A DNA stretch of 64,000 nt from Cryptomeria japonica (lineage: Eukaryota; Streptophyta; Pinopsida; Cupressales; Cupressaceae), in NCBI RefSeq assembly GCF_030272615.1, contig NC_081405.1, forward strand, positions 653,194,920-653,258,919, written 5' to 3'. Shown piece by piece: positions 1 through 11,336 of this stretch. The notes below the pieces were generated by a model that saw only the letters and a program-made list of their open reading frames with translations, did not search any database and was not told the origin of the DNA. The position numbers and the translations under genes were made by a program. Each line of letters opens with the position of its first letter. Positions within the stretch are counted from its first letter, which is position 1.

Positions 1-370
1 TTAGCTCAATCATAGACTAAATATATTATGCTAGGATAGTGATCATACTAACCTTGTCATCTTATCATCTAGTTTATTGCATTTTAGTATCATACATAGC
101 TTAACATCTATTTCATACTAAATTTAGTAAAAGTATCTCTCATTCTCATATTTGCCATCCCTAAACCATTTTGCTCAGTAATCTGAGAGCAAAAACGTTG
201 GTTTGAGGGACATTGTGAGATAGAGAACCATGGGACCCTCCTTGGGAAGCTGAGTAACACGTCGTTACTCCATAGCTTGCATCAAGAAGTCCTGTGTGTG
301 TGTGTGGACTAGTATTTAACTAAATTTTCACATATTAAGTTTTATTCGCCCACTTTTCCCGCATATAGCT
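1..370. other. Unassigned DNA left of element A
   Basis: No reading frame of note and no similarity to any other part of the window. It contains a short GT dinucleotide run near 291-303. It abuts the truncated 3' LTR of element A at about 371, so the junction marks either a deletion or the edge of another repeat that continues to the left. Confidence 0.4.
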
Positions 371-443
371 GGTATATGCCTTCAATAGAATCTTGTTTCC
401 ATCAATGACAAGATATGATTCCAATGAGTGTCAATTGCCAATA
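371..443 (-). repeat. Element A 3' LTR remnant
   Basis: Positions 371-443 match 7271-7343, the start of A's 5' LTR, and end at the polypurine tract. The match stops abruptly at 371, so only about 73 of roughly 920 bp survive. The terminal CA has become TA at 442-443. Confidence 0.85.
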
Positions 444-471
444 ATCTCCCGCTTTGACATTGATGGAAACA
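394..471 (-). promoter_or_regulatory. Polypurine tract of A inside a long inverted repeat
   Basis: The plus strand reads ATCTCCCGCTTTGAC from 444, the complement of a polypurine tract used to prime plus-strand DNA synthesis. It is bracketed by arms 394-411 and 454-471. Fourteen bases pair perfectly (TGTTTCCATCAATG with CATTGATGGAAACA); after one mismatch a CAA/TTG pair continues the stem. The arm at 394-411 lies in the LTR and the other in the internal region. Confidence 0.8.
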
Positions 472-643
472 CTCATGTGAAGAACGAATTCCCTGCAGGT
501 TCAACTAAAACATGAAACATGGTCCCCCTGAGCTGATATCTTCCCCCTAGGATTATATAAATATTTGTCATATACATACACTCACCCTTTAGCATCAATG
601 CCAAAGACCAGTGAAAGAATTGAAAGTATAATTTATATTACTT

Positions 644-1770
644 TTACCGAAGCTTGACCAATCTCAAAATTTTTGGGTAAGATTTTTCTAGCAACTGTAC
701 AAAGGTATCCCAGCTAGCTTTGAATGTTTTAGATATGAGTACAAGTCCACTCAGTAAATGTGCTACTGTTTCTTTCTCAATGACTTCTGCCAGTGTGGGC
801 TTCACAAGCATATCCATACATTCCCTCTTATATACACCAAGTGAATCCAATCTTGGACTCACCAAACCTCTGCGACTCCTTTCTCTCTGAATGATCTTGT
901 CTCTTTCATTTTCAAAAGCAAAAACTTGGTTCTCCAAAGTAAAAAAATTTCCATCAATGGAAGTTGTGAGTGATGTTAGTCCATCAAAAGAATTAGAAAT
1001 ATTAGCAATCTTTTCATGTAATTCCTTTATCCTCTTATCTACATTTGCTGTAAGAATCTCTATATTACAACAGACCCTGTAGATGTTAGTACACTATTTC
1101 AAATAATTTTCAATGAGTATAAGTTTCTCCTCTACCTTCCTCTTCTCTATCTCAATAATCTGGTCAAAATCGACTTTCTTGGCCAGAGTAAATATTTCAA
1201 GTGCTTTCTTGTCGGAAATCTGCTACAATGGTTGAAAGTTCTTACATATGTGCTTTGTTAATACCTTAAGCTTTCCAAAAGGGCTTGCTTCATTTTCAAT
1301 CATACAATCAGGAATCAATCTATGCAAAATTGTTATTGATTGATCTATTATTCCTTTGTCTACAGATCCCTCCTTCACTAGCTTTTGAGTAGCCATCATC
1401 ATTAGCTATGTGGGACTCATCTCTGTGACTGATTTCTTCTCAACTAGAGAAGTGTCAATTGCCAAAAGTTTTGTTGGGGAATCAACTGTTGGTTCAGTCT
1501 CCTTTTCCTTTTCCTCTCCCGGTGTATTTTCTCCTCTATTGGACTGGTGGCTTCGCCACTTGGTGAAGTATTCGTTACCCGCCAGTGGAGCATTATCCAT
1601 AATACTATCTGTAAACTTGTACATTTTCTATATTACCTTGCCCAGACTGTACAAATATAGTCTCTGTTGGTTTATTGTGTACACTCTCATCAGTTTTAGG
1701 TTTAACTGTCGGTTCACTCAAAATTTGAACTAAACTTCCCAAAATTCCTTTCCCTTTAGATTTGTTTGGA
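644..1770 (-). pseudogene. Element A ORF2, C-terminal part
   Basis: This is the end of the unknown ORF2 protein, separated from its N-terminal part by solo LTR S. The last frame (937-644) is charged and helix-forming and ends in residues WDTFVQLLEKSYPKIL, matching the end of B's ORF2 at about 21141. Upstream frames hold a predicted coiled coil and the motif LTSLTTSIDG, which is also in B. Several in-frame stops occur between 1400 and 940. The function is not recognised. Conservation of this tail between A and B shows it belongs to the element and is not chance open frame. Confidence 0.7.
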
Positions 1771-2588
1771 TGTTGGTATTATGGATGACTTCATCATGTG
1801 TTGCATTGGTTTTGCCATTAATGTCAACACTTATCTTCTTGGAGGTCTACATTATGTTTACCAGTATATGTTCACCAGCAGGTTATATGGTTCATCGACA
1901 ACGATGATGACTTCTTATCATATGGAGATCATTGGGTTATGTCAAAGACATGGATTGGATGTTTGGATTTGGTGTTTTTCTTATTGGTCTAATCGGGTTG
2001 ACAGATTTCTCTTTATCGGCAGATAAGTCTAGGTTATGGACCGGTACATGATATCTATTCCAGATCAGCATGACATGTTTTGGAAGTGGTTTATTGATTG
2101 AATAATGTGGTAAATGTATCGAGCCAACATATTGTATTGCATCAAGACTTATTTGTAATTGATTTAATTGTAATATCTTTATTGAGCTGACCTATACATT
2201 TGGTCTTAGGTTTTGTATAAATGATTGTAAGATCTTATTGAAGATCGGATATGGGAAATGGTATGAGTGTGTTCAAATATTGAAGAGTGAAAATAAGAAG
2301 ATCCCTGTGTAAATCACACAAACATTATTTGAAGATTGAAGGAAGGTAATAAAGGTTTTTAGAAATCATGTTTAGAGCTTAAACCGGTATTGAATCCAAC
2401 ATTGCAGATGCTATTTTGAATAGTACATTGTTATTAGATTTAACCATGCAATTGTAGTTAGTGTGACTCCTATTTTGTGATTGAGTAGTGAGCTCTAGGC
2501 AGTTGGCCTTTTTGTATGCGTAGGCCCCATTTGTATACACTTACTATCTGCAGTAGTATCATCTGATTGTGGGTAAGGTTTCCCAAGG

Positions 2589-2614
2589 TGGTTTTTCCCC
2601 TTACCGGGTTTCCA
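2589..2614 (+). promoter_or_regulatory. ENE-like hairpin of solo LTR S
   Basis: Lower arms TGG/CCA, internal loop T5 opposite T3, upper arms CCC/GGG. This is the same architecture as in the seven other copia-type LTR families here. Confidence 0.55.
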
Positions 2615-2794
2615 TGTCAAAATCTTTGTGTCATGTATTGTGGAAGTTGTTTTTCTTTATGTTTCATGCATTAAGTTATACTGGTACTGCTATAACTGTT
2701 AATATGTTTTACCGACACTTAAGTTTGGTTTACCGGCACTAAGTTTAAATTAGAATAATTTGCATTTGGGTTATAATTTATTGAAAACTAGTTT

Positions 2795-2825
2795 ACAATT
2801 GATTCACCCCCTCCCTCTTAGTTGT
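2795..2825 (+). promoter_or_regulatory. C-loop hairpin at the 3' end of solo LTR S
   Basis: ACAATTGA can pair with TTAGTTGT with two wobble pairs, around a loop starting TTCACCCCC. It sits about 18 bp from the LTR end. Confidence 0.5.
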
Positions 2826-2843
2826 CCTTCTCGGGTCCTAGCA

Positions 2844-4860
2844 CTAGAATGGTGGGAGCAGTTTCCTAAACAAATTCTTCTTGTGAAGTGAGAAAATTAG
2901 GATTCTTTTGGAAGAATTTGGCCCAACCATCTCTGGTCTCATTTATTATCTCATTGATTCTTCCCATCATTAAGCCTATTTGCCTGGTTTTGTTGCTAAA
3001 GATTATTCTATTTGCAACATCTATACACCTTTTCATTTCCTCATTATTTATAGAGCCACAAATATTCAAAAGTTCAACTTCTTTAATTTCTATGTCCCTC
3101 CTAATTCCATCTAATCTCCTTGCATCTAACTTATTGTACAATGATAAGGGAATTTCCTTCAAAATCTCTACCAAAGCCTTCTTATATATATCTAAATATA
3201 ACAAAATTGCTTCTTCTATTTCATTTTGCTCATTATCATCTAAATATTCATAGAAATTTGACACATTATTCAAAATTCCATCTTTAGTTACCTCATCAAT
3301 TACCTCTGCACAAGTCATATTACCAGATTTAGCTGCTTCATCACTCTTTTTCTTCTTGTTGGGGGTTGTAGGAGCGGATGTAGCAGGCTACCTCTTCTGA
3401 GTAGGTTTCCTTGTCGGAGGTGTGGATGCAGTTGTTACCTTTCTAACTAGCTTCCTCCTTGGTTCCACCTTCTTCTCCTCTACCAGAGGCTTGTCATCTT
3501 TCTTCTTTTGTACCATTCTAAATGCAAGAGGTTGATTATCCTCTAGATTAGAGTCAGAAGTGATAGAATAAATGAAAGTCTTAGGCCTCTTCACCTCAGG
3601 AGCACTAACCATTGCTGGTTGATCTACCGATTTAGATCCGGAACCTAGTTCTGTATCTATCCAATGAATAAGATCCTGAACAACTACAAACATTTTGTCT
3701 ATCTTCTTTTCTATTCTTTTCTTGTTGAAGCCAATCTTAACCTCAAGATCCTTCTCTTTTGCAGTGCCAAAGTGTTCAGCCTTATCATACAAAGGAGCAT
3801 CAATCCACATTTTAGCATATAGCTCCAAGATACTATCATCTACTTCATAACCCAATTCAGTGACCCATATAGTTCTAGGTTCCACTGCTTCCATTAGTGT
3901 CTCATTTGTTTTTACCATGAAGAAAATATCAATGGAGTTTTTCTTCACAATGTGTTTGGAAATCCTCTCCCTTAGCCTGATGTTCTCCTGAAAAGTTTTG
4001 AAGTAGCCCCAAAGCTTCTCATCCCTGTTACTACCAAGACTGGTGATTGCATCTTTGATCTGCATACCTACCAATATGTCATGAGCCCAACACTTCTTTC
4101 CCAAACCTAGTAGCTCATTCATGAATTATAACATCAAACAGATAATAAGATTGCCAAATCAGAATGTTCCTTTCTTAACCCCTTTGACCTTGCCAAGATT
4201 AATCATTAATTCACTCCTTAACCATTCACACAAGTCATACTTTTCATTATTCTTTATGATTTTATATGCAGCATGGATGCAGGAACTGGCAATAGAGTTC
4301 AATCAACTTGATTGAGTTACCTTGTAGCAGATGATCATGCTGGCAAATCTCACATTTGTGTAGAAGATGAGCTTTTCAACTGCAGTGTTGGAGATCTTCT
4401 TTCCTGGTTCCTGTCCAAGTTTAGGTAAGTCGGTGACCACCTGAATAACTTCTTTGGTGATCATGTGGGGCCGGTCCAGCTAGATAAATTCATTGTGGAC
4501 CCTGCTTAGAACATATCTGATCACTTCATCCTTGAATTTTGGTATATATAGGATTCCAGTTAACCCTAGATCCTCAATGATTTGATATTCCAGCTTGATT
4601 CTTCTGGAGCTTCCTAGTATCATAGATTGATACATTCCCTTGATCTCCTTAGTGCCTAAATCCTCCAAGGTGTAGTGAATATAGGCCCTGATATCTTCTA
4701 CATAAACCATGCCATCGGGAACCCTAAAAAATGCGCTAGTAGAGTCTTCCTTCATAGCAATTTGGGGAACTTCCTTGAAAATAGACCTAAGCCTATCCTT
4801 AACCTCAACAATAGTGGGATTCCCAATCAAAGGAGGAGCAAATGATTATCTAGATGCCAT
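2844..4860 (-). pseudogene. Element A ORF2, N-terminal part (unknown family)
   Basis: The minus-strand frame starts at the ATG at 4860 (MAS...), has a stop at codon 5, then the family signature NPTIVEV and, near 4500, SRVHNEFI. This matches VHGEFIWLDRPYKITKE in B. The frame 4122-3388 holds LGLGKKCWAHDILVG and the conserved VEPRTIWVTELGYEVDD. A lysine-rich linker and the frame 3318-2866 follow. Stops and frame changes interrupt it. I do not recognise the protein. It carries no catalytic motif of RT, integrase, RNase H or protease. A very distant relation to plant transposon-associated helical domains is possible but unproven. The 360 bp between this start and ORF1 (4861-5221) is a spacer with no supported gene. 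Confidence 0.65.
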
Positions 4861-5221
4861 TTCAAAGAAATACCTGAATAATAGTCGTCGATTGAAGGGT
4901 TTTTATTACTTCTCAATGACTACTGGAAATCCTTTAGAATGCCTTTTTTCGCTCTTGATCACCTGTGATTTGCCTTTGCTTTGCTCTAGTTTTCTCGAGT
5001 GTTGGGTGAGTCAAAATGAGTCCATTTTCCCTTTTTATCAGCGAGTAAACCCTAATTCATCACTATCATAAATGCTTAGTGATGTGTCCTACTGAATGCC
5101 AGTTTTAAAATTTTATGTTGGATAAACCTTCATCAAATACCACTCTCCAGATCTCTTCCAGATCTCTTCCGGGGAATATGCAATATTTTCAATGAATTTT
5201 CCAACCCCTAAGGCATATGCC

Positions 5222-6382
5222 TCAGTTACTAGTTGAATTTCCTACCAGTGCAAGAATGCTCTGGTCTACTGGTGGAGTTGCATCTCCACTAGGTTCTTCA
5301 GATTTTCTAACCCATCTCTTGGTGTGATCTTGTTGTATTTCATCTACCTTCTTCTTTCCTTTCTCATTTTCTTTATCATTACTAACCGGTGTAGTCTTGC
5401 TTCTACAGTACTTAGCAATATGACCTATTTTGTTGCATGCATAACATGTAACATTATTCTTTTGAATTGCTTTGACATATCCGTTGTTATTCCTTGACCT
5501 ACATTGATTAGCCAAATGACCAAACTTTCCACATGCATGACATTTGATATTCATTCTGCAATCTTCTGACTTATGACCATATTTCTTGTAATTTCTACAT
5601 TGACCGGGAACTGAATTGTAGTTTTGATTTACTCTATTTCTACATTGTCTAGTCATATGCCCAAATTTATTACAAATAAAACATCTACCATTGAATTTAT
5701 AAGCATTAGATTGCCTTACCAGTTTCCTCTGGTCTGATTAGTTCTACTTACCACTTGTTTGATCTTCATTTGCAGTACCAAAGCTTTCACCTTGTACAAA
5801 TCCAAGTCCTCTAGAATCTTCACTCAACCTTTGTCTTTTCAATAAATCATCCAACTATGCAACACTAATCCTGAATTTTTCTTTATACTCACTTGCAGTA
5901 GTTCGATCATCTCTCAGAGTCATCTTTTGTCTTTCAAGCTCTTGTTCATTATTATAGGATTGTACCAAATTAGTTCTCAATAGATTATTCTCATGAGTCA
6001 ATCTTCCACATTCTTCAAATTTGTTCTTTAGAGATACAACAAGATTTTATTCCTTCTTCTTTTTTTCCTCAATATCTATTGATAACCTCATAGTTAGGTC
6101 TTGCATTTCATTCTTCATGAACATGTTTGCTTGACTTAGTTTCTGACATTGTTCGTTAAGTGCATTTTTTTCTTCATCATCTTGGTTTTGCAAAAGTTCC
6201 TTTCTCTTAGCTTGAGTTGATGATAACCTTTCTTGCAGAACAAGAATAAATTCATTAGCAGAATTCAATTCATCTTGCAATTTTAAGTTCTTCATCCTTT
6301 CAGCATCATAATCTTCAAGTGCCATCTCAAGTTGCATCTCCATAGCCATGTTCAATGATTCTGATTTCAGGATCTTCCTCAA
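5222..6382 (-). pseudogene. Element A ORF1: coiled-coil and CCHC zinc-knuckle Gag-like protein
   Basis: The N-terminal part (6382-6047) is a highly charged heptad-type coiled coil (LEMALEDYDAERMKNLKLQ and following). After a region with stops, the C-terminal part (5656-5222) contains zinc knuckles CHACGKFGHLANQC and CYACNKIGHIAKYC. An earlier one, CRNYKKYGHKSEDC, has lost its second cysteine, and a fourth lies upstream near 5690. CCHC knuckles bind nucleic acid in Gag nucleocapsid. The likely job is assembling a particle around the element RNA. The frame is broken between the two parts. Its position next to the primer binding site fits gag. Confidence 0.7.
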
Positions 6383-6409
6383 GCTGTTAAACTTCCTCTG
6401 AGGTACTAA

Positions 6410-6421
6410 GATCTAATACCA
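6410..6421 (-). promoter_or_regulatory. Primer binding site of element A
   Basis: The minus strand reads TGGTATTAGATC, two bases from the LTR end. It matches the usual initiator tRNA-Met site TGGTATCAGAGC with two changes. Confidence 0.75.
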
Positions 6422-6444
6422 ATTGTTGGAATACAATGAATCCA

Positions 6445-6482
6445 AGAACACTAAGAGGGGGGGGGGGGTGAATCAGTGTTCT
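6445..6482 (-). promoter_or_regulatory. C-loop hairpin at the LTR 3' end of A
   Basis: Arms AGAACACT and AGTGTTCT (8 bp, plus-strand reading) around a 22-base loop dominated by a G run, C-rich in the sense strand. The primer binding site lies 23 bases downstream in the sense direction. Confidence 0.7.
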
Positions 6483-6606
6483 GCTGGTAACATAAGATTT
6501 TTACCTTGTATAACATTAACATATAAACCAGTAAATGAAGAAACACATAACATGAAGTAAATAAACCAACCACATGAATGAACAACATAACACATTGAAT
6601 TTATAT

Positions 6607-6634
6607 GTGGAAAACCTCAAAGAGGAAAAACCAC
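6607..6634 (-). promoter_or_regulatory. ENE-like hairpin of element A LTR
   Basis: In the sense strand: lower helix GTGG/CCAC, internal loop T5 opposite T4, upper helix CCTC/GAGG, three-base loop. One more pair extends the lower helix. Confidence 0.65.
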
Positions 6635-7409
6635 AGTGGGATTTGTGACCCACAATATCAATTCACTGGCCATATGAAAGATATTACGTAGCATGGGGCT
6701 TGTACATGCAGGAAGGCACACTGCCTAGAGCACACTACTCAACACAAAAGAGTCTCATTGACTACAAGTGTCTGCTAAGATAAAATAGTACTGTTGAACT
6801 CACAAAATGCATCTACAATGCCAAAAAGAGTTCTGGTTAAAGCTCTATTCTGTACTGTTTCATAAACCTTGAACCCTTTTATGAGTATCTCCTTTCCTAC
6901 AAGAATGATTTACAAACCATCTACTAATCATAGCATGACATTACATTCACATATAAATGACCTACATACATATCCTTCGCATTACCTTATTCTACTACTT
7001 TTTCCTTTTATCTCTCTATATCTCAAAATGACCAAACAGATTGTCATATATACCCTTTAGAAACAATATGCCTTATGTTAGCTTACAATACAAAATATAT
7101 TCAATGTCGATGATATACAATAATTACAAAATGTTTTAACAAATAAAACCTTTTGGATCCAGATTGATGTCAGCGTCATTGAACTATTGGATGTTGGTGT
7201 CGGTGCCTATGCCAGTGATGACCCTGATTACTCCAATGTCGGTATCTGCCGATGTATGCCTCAAAATTTTGGTATATGCCTTCAATAGAATCTTGTTTCC
7301 ATCAATGAAAACATATGAATCCAATGAGTGTCATTTGCCAACACAGATCTCCATGAATTTGGGACTTCTTGCACTTTCTGACAGAGTAGTAGGAGTCTTT
7401 TTCCATAGA

Positions 7410-7880
7410 GGGCCAATAGTATCCTGCCCGCATGGTCTTTTTAGCCAATGAAGGGCCACTTGAATGAGCCCCATAGATACCTTCATGTACTTATTCAAAA
7501 TCTATGGTCACCTCACCATTCTCTAAACATCAGAGGAGAGTACCATCAAGACCTCGTCGATATAGGGTTTGAGCAATGATGGTGTATCGAGTGGATTGGC
7601 GTATGAAGGTTTTGCATTGGTTGTTTGATTGGTTAGGTGGAAGGATTTGATCATGTAGGTAAGAATTAAAATCACTATACCATGGGGAATCAAGACTAAT
7701 GTGTTGATAGACCATCTCAAATTCCGGGATATCATAAGCGGAGATCCAAAGTTGTTCAACTAAGAACTCGTAGTGTGTTGAATTCTATGGAAGGCTGAGG
7801 AGAGAGGCTATGGTATCCATTGCATCTACAAATTTTTTATGATCTCAAGGAAACTACTCAAAAGTGATAACTGTGAATAA
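7410..7880 (-). pseudogene. F: integrase N-terminal zinc-binding linker remnant
   Basis: Frames 7759-7523 and 7715-7530 together match the stretch after the archaeal-type RNase H in E, with shared words SPWYS, RYTI and LYRRGLDGTLL. In Tat elements this stretch leads into the integrase zinc finger. Two frames are needed, so there is at least one frameshift. The catalytic core of integrase is not present. Similarity to E begins at GGCCAATAGTATC near 7408; 7344-7407 is not clearly alignable. Confidence 0.6.
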
Positions 7881-8264
7881 TTATTTCAAGCTATCAACCG
7901 TTTTCTTGTAAGGCACCAGCTTATCATCCTTAGTTTGGTATTCATCATTGACCTGTCGAATAACCAATTGTGAATCACCATATACTTGTAGCTCCTTTAA
8001 GTTCCATTGCATGACCATGCGTAGTCCTGTGATCAAGGCTTTATATTCTGATATGTTGTTTGTGCATGGGAATGTGAGCCAATATGATTTTGGAATGGTG
8101 TCACCTTGAGGTGTGATAAAAATAATGTCGGCTTCTAAACCATGCCTGGTGTATGAGCCATCAAAATATGATTTCCATTGTTGTGCTGGTATGACTATGA
8201 AGATTTCCTCATCTGGAAAATTTGAGATGAGCGAATGGTCACCTATGAGTGGTGCTTTGACCAA
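7881..8264 (-). pseudogene. F: archaeal-type RNase H (aRNH)
   Basis: 127 residues open. Motifs YFDGSYT, SEYKALITGL and YGDSQLVIRQVNDEYQTKDD place the first three acidic residues of RNase H (D, E, D) as in E. This extra domain marks the Tat lineage and would remove the RNA strand of RNA-DNA hybrids. The glycine-rich turn after the first Asp is altered (GLEADIIF against GSGAGILL), and flanking frames are broken, so it is not functional as it stands. Confidence 0.75.
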
Positions 8265-8760
8265 TTGATCTGCAATGACCTACCCTTTAAGTGATTTTTC
8301 AGTTGACATACTCTATATCAAATTCACTAAGGAGCATAAGCCACTTTGCTAGACAGCTTGTTAGCACTGCTTTATTGAGTAGGTACTTGAGTAGATCTAT
8401 CTTGGCAATGAGTTGTACAGGCTCATTCAATAGGGGTATAATTGGGTTCATACCCGATTATTATCCTAGAAATATAGTATATTGCACATTCATTTCCTTC
8501 TGCATTATGTTGTGCAACTAAGACTTATAAAGTCATAGTTATAGCTGATATATATAAAAACAATGGCCTATCTAGAGATGGTGGTGTCAGCAATGGTGGC
8601 ATCATTATGTAGTCCTTTAACTACTGGAATGTTTGCTAGAAATAATCTTCCCATTTGAAACGAACATTCTTATGAAGCAGATGTGTGAAGGGATGACATT
8701 TATCAGCCAATTGTGCGATGAAGCAGTAGATTGACTGTAGCCTCCATTGTAATGTTCTCA
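8265..8760 (-). pseudogene. F: gypsy RNase H remnant
   Basis: No long frame survives, but the nucleotide sequence follows E (58900-59350) between its archaeal-type RNase H and RT, for example the stretch around 8330-8420. It is the original gypsy RNase H and connection region, heavily decayed. Confidence 0.5.
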
Positions 8761-8761
8761 A

Positions 8762-9480
8762 CTAACTGATCTTCCTACTAGGTGGCATTTCCATTATTGC
8801 TTTGACTATTGTAGGATCAATCTCAATTCTTTTATTTGAGACAATGTATCCTAGGAGCTTCCCGGAGGTCAATCCAAAGACACACTTCTTTGGATTTAGG
8901 CGTACATTATATTTCTCTAGTCTGTTGAAGATTTCATATAGCACAACAAGGTGTCCCTCTCTTGTTAATGATTTAGCTAGTAAATCATCCACACAGTATT
9001 CCATTAGTGTATGTATCGTGTCATTGAAGATATTAGTCATTGCCCTTTGATACATGGCATCGACATTCTTGAGACTAAATGACATTACATTCCAACAATA
9101 TGTACCCCATGGGCATGTAAAATTTATTTTGTGTTGATCCTTTGGAGCAATCTTTATCTGGTTATATCCTGAAAAGCCATCCATGAGTGATAGCATTGCA
9201 TGTCGTGTTGTCAGATCCATGATCATATCAATGTTTGGAAGAGGGAAGTCATCCTTAGGACATGCTTTGTTGAGATCTCTAAAATCTATACAAATACGGA
9301 TGCCCCCAATTGGTTTTGCCACTGATACAAGGTTGGAGATCCATTCGGCATAGTCAATGGGTCTTATGAAGCCTACATCTAAGAGCTTTTTGAGTTATTC
9401 TTTTACCAATAGTGTGATTTGAGGATGCATCTTCCTAAGCTTTTGTTTTACCAGTTTTGCTCCTTCTGCTACTATCAAAT
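8762..9480 (-). pseudogene. F: reverse transcriptase
   Basis: The frame 9322-8762 carries classic gypsy RT blocks: IDFRDLNKACPKDDFPLPNID, MDGFSGYNQIKIAP, the active-site region YCVDDLLAKS (YxDD motif, catalytic aspartates kept), and LNPKKCVFGLTSGKLLGYIVS. It ends early at 8762. Upstream coding continues to about 9480 in decayed form. Homologous residue for residue to E's RT, where the active site is YVDD. Confidence 0.8.
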
Positions 9481-11336
9481 GATGCATTATAGGTTTTGGA
9501 TCTAATCATGGCATATCTGCATACGACCATGCAAAATTGATTTGTCACTCGCAAAAGAACTCTATAAAATTAGGATCTTCTACTAGAGTTAGTGATTCTT
9601 CTAGATGTAGTATGTGTGGATTTTCCGATGCCCCTAGATTGACTTCCTTTGTTTCTTCAATAAGAATAGACGATCTCTCCTGATTAGTGCTGAATGGGAG
9701 AATGTCAAACCTTCCATCCTCCAATGCTTCAGAAAGGTTTTTGCCATTGGATACATCCTTTGTTTTTACTCTTTTTGTTTCCACAAGTGCCATAGTGTTA
9801 TTTTCACTTGAGGATCATGTTTTGATTGTAATATTTTTGCGACTAAAAGGTTTGACATTCTCTCCAAAGTAAGTCATGTTGTTAAGTTAAATAGCATACC
9901 CAACTTTGTGATCATCACTTGGTATATCATCTTGTAATTCAAGAAAGTATATGATCCCATCATCATTTTGGAAGGTGTCAAGGTGTGGGGGATCTTGCTG
10001 GTCCCAATCAATGAGTTCAAGGTGAATAATTGGCATTACTTCATTGATCAAGTTAAGTTCATAGGATGTGTCAGTTAGGGTAAGTATGGAGGAATCAAAG
10101 TCATCTTTAATACTATACTCTTCATAATCAGGCTCGAGAGGTGACCTATCTATCATTGAAGTATTCTCCTCAATTGGATCCTAAAATGTTTTGATCCTTG
10201 GATCACCATCAGCTCTTTTACCATCTAAAGAATCCTCATCAGAGTCATGTATAGAATCACATTCATATTCATTTGAATTAGTCTCAGAATCACTTGGTAG
10301 AATTATGTCATTGTACCTTATAGGGATTTCATCAAGGGTGAAAGGTTTGTGATTAGCCATTATAAGTTTCGTATCCGATGGGGTGGTTGGTGTTACTTGA
10401 GTATCTGAAATGGAAAGAAGTGGCAATCTGGAAGTGAGTGACCTTTGTGGATATCTTTGCGTGTTTAATGTTTGTGCACATGGTGAGTGAGAAGTGCTGG
10501 TGTGACTTGGATTTTTAGATCTTGTAGATTGATCTACAATAGACACTATTCTTCTTTGGAAGTGGTCTACTTTTGTTTGGTCAAAATTCAGAGCTTAGGA
10601 GAGCCTTCTGAACCAGGATGGAATCCGAGTCGAGTTGTATCCCTAGGTTGTAACAAGGGTTGTAATGACTCTTTTACACCTTTTTTGTGGGATCCCAATG
10701 CACTATGGCTATCATAGGCCATCTTTTGCATTAGGGTAAAACCTTTACCATACCTATCTATAGGGATTTTGACCTATTGTCTAGCCATACCAGAAGGGTC
10801 TTTGTAGATCCATCCTGCCAACTCTTAATTGATAGTTTCCTATTCCTGTGATCTACCTGGCACAAATCCATCAAGTGTAGTAGTGTTGGCTACAACAAGT
10901 GGATTGAGTGACATTTGTGGTTTTCCATGAGTCCTACATGAGAGGGGTAGTTGGCCAATGCAGAAAAGCTGACTAATATTATATTCTCTTGGGTCTTCAT
11001 CATGTACTTTCATTTTTAGCTTTTTCCTGTTTGGGTGTAGGAATCAGTGGACTAGTGAGATTTGCGGGGTGTATGTAAGATGATGAGGCAATGGATTTTC
11101 TATTTATAGGGAGTGTGATATCATTTTGATGCCTTATATTGTTGTAAAAGGAAAATGGGTTGGCATCAACAACGATAGTAATCTCTACTCTGTTATGTGG
11201 AAACTTGATGCATTGATGGTAAGTTTATGGTACTTCTTGCATGTCATGAATCCATGGTCTACCTAATAGGAGATTGTATGGAAGAGGGAGGTTTAGGACT
11301 TAGAAAACCACATTCTTCATCATGGGTCCTACTCTT
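9481..11336 (-). pseudogene. F: protease to RT linker with G-patch relic, and protease relic
   Basis: The frame 10156-9887 contains ELIDWDQQDPPHLDTFQND, matching ELIDWGQRDKPNLDICVDD in E's linker. Near 10690-10770 the decayed frame resembles E's G-patch. From about 11150 to 11336 the DNA follows E's protease around 61420-61600. The frame 10546-10181 is acidic linker sequence with no recognised domain. The region is cut off by the first G LTR at 11337. Confidence 0.55.

Larger units (their letters stand above)
1771..2843 (+). repeat. Solo LTR S inside element A ORF2
   Basis: It begins TGTTGG and ends CCTAGCA. It carries the copia-type LTR landmarks of this window: a block ending in TAGGCCCC near 2530, the T-loop hairpin at 2589-2614 and the C-loop hairpin at 2795-2825. 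No internal region accompanies it and A's ORF2 resumes on both sides, so it is a solo LTR left by recombination. Flanks TTGGA and CTAGA agree at only three of five bases, so the target duplication is decayed or the ends are off by a base or two. Confidence 0.8.
371..7343 (-). mobile_element. Element A: non-autonomous two-ORF LTR retrotransposon, 3' LTR truncated
   Basis: Read on the minus strand the order is 5' LTR (7343-6424), primer binding site complementary to initiator tRNA-Met (6421-6410), ORF1 with coiled coil and CCHC knuckles, ORF2 of unknown family, polypurine tract, and a 73-bp stub of the 3' LTR (443-371). Solo LTR S splits ORF2. No protease, RT, RNase H or integrase motif is present. 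The same layout recurs in B, J and K. Both reading frames hold stops, so the copy is dead. It lies next to the Tat fragment F and probably inserted into it. Confidence 0.85.
6424..7343 (-). repeat. Element A 5' LTR
   Basis: 920 bp; on the minus strand it begins TGTTGGCAAATGAC and ends TTCCAACA. It contains the ENE-like hairpin (6607-6634), the C-loop hairpin (6445-6482) and a conserved block around 6700-6760 seen in B, I and J. It ends immediately beside Tat fragment F. Confidence 0.85.
7344..11336 (-). mobile_element. Element F: decayed Ty3/gypsy Tat-type pol fragment
   Basis: Throughout it is collinear with the pol region of element E: integrase linker, archaeal-type RNase H, gypsy RNase H, RT, G-patch linker and protease, read right to left. 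It lacks LTRs and gag in this window. Its left end meets A's LTR and its right end meets the first LTR of G. The most economical reading is an old Tat element into which A and G inserted. Many stops and frameshifts are present. Confidence 0.8.

Noticed and set aside
7164-7451. Open frame spanning A's 5' LTR and fragment F
   Set aside because: It crosses an insertion boundary, so it is chance open sequence.
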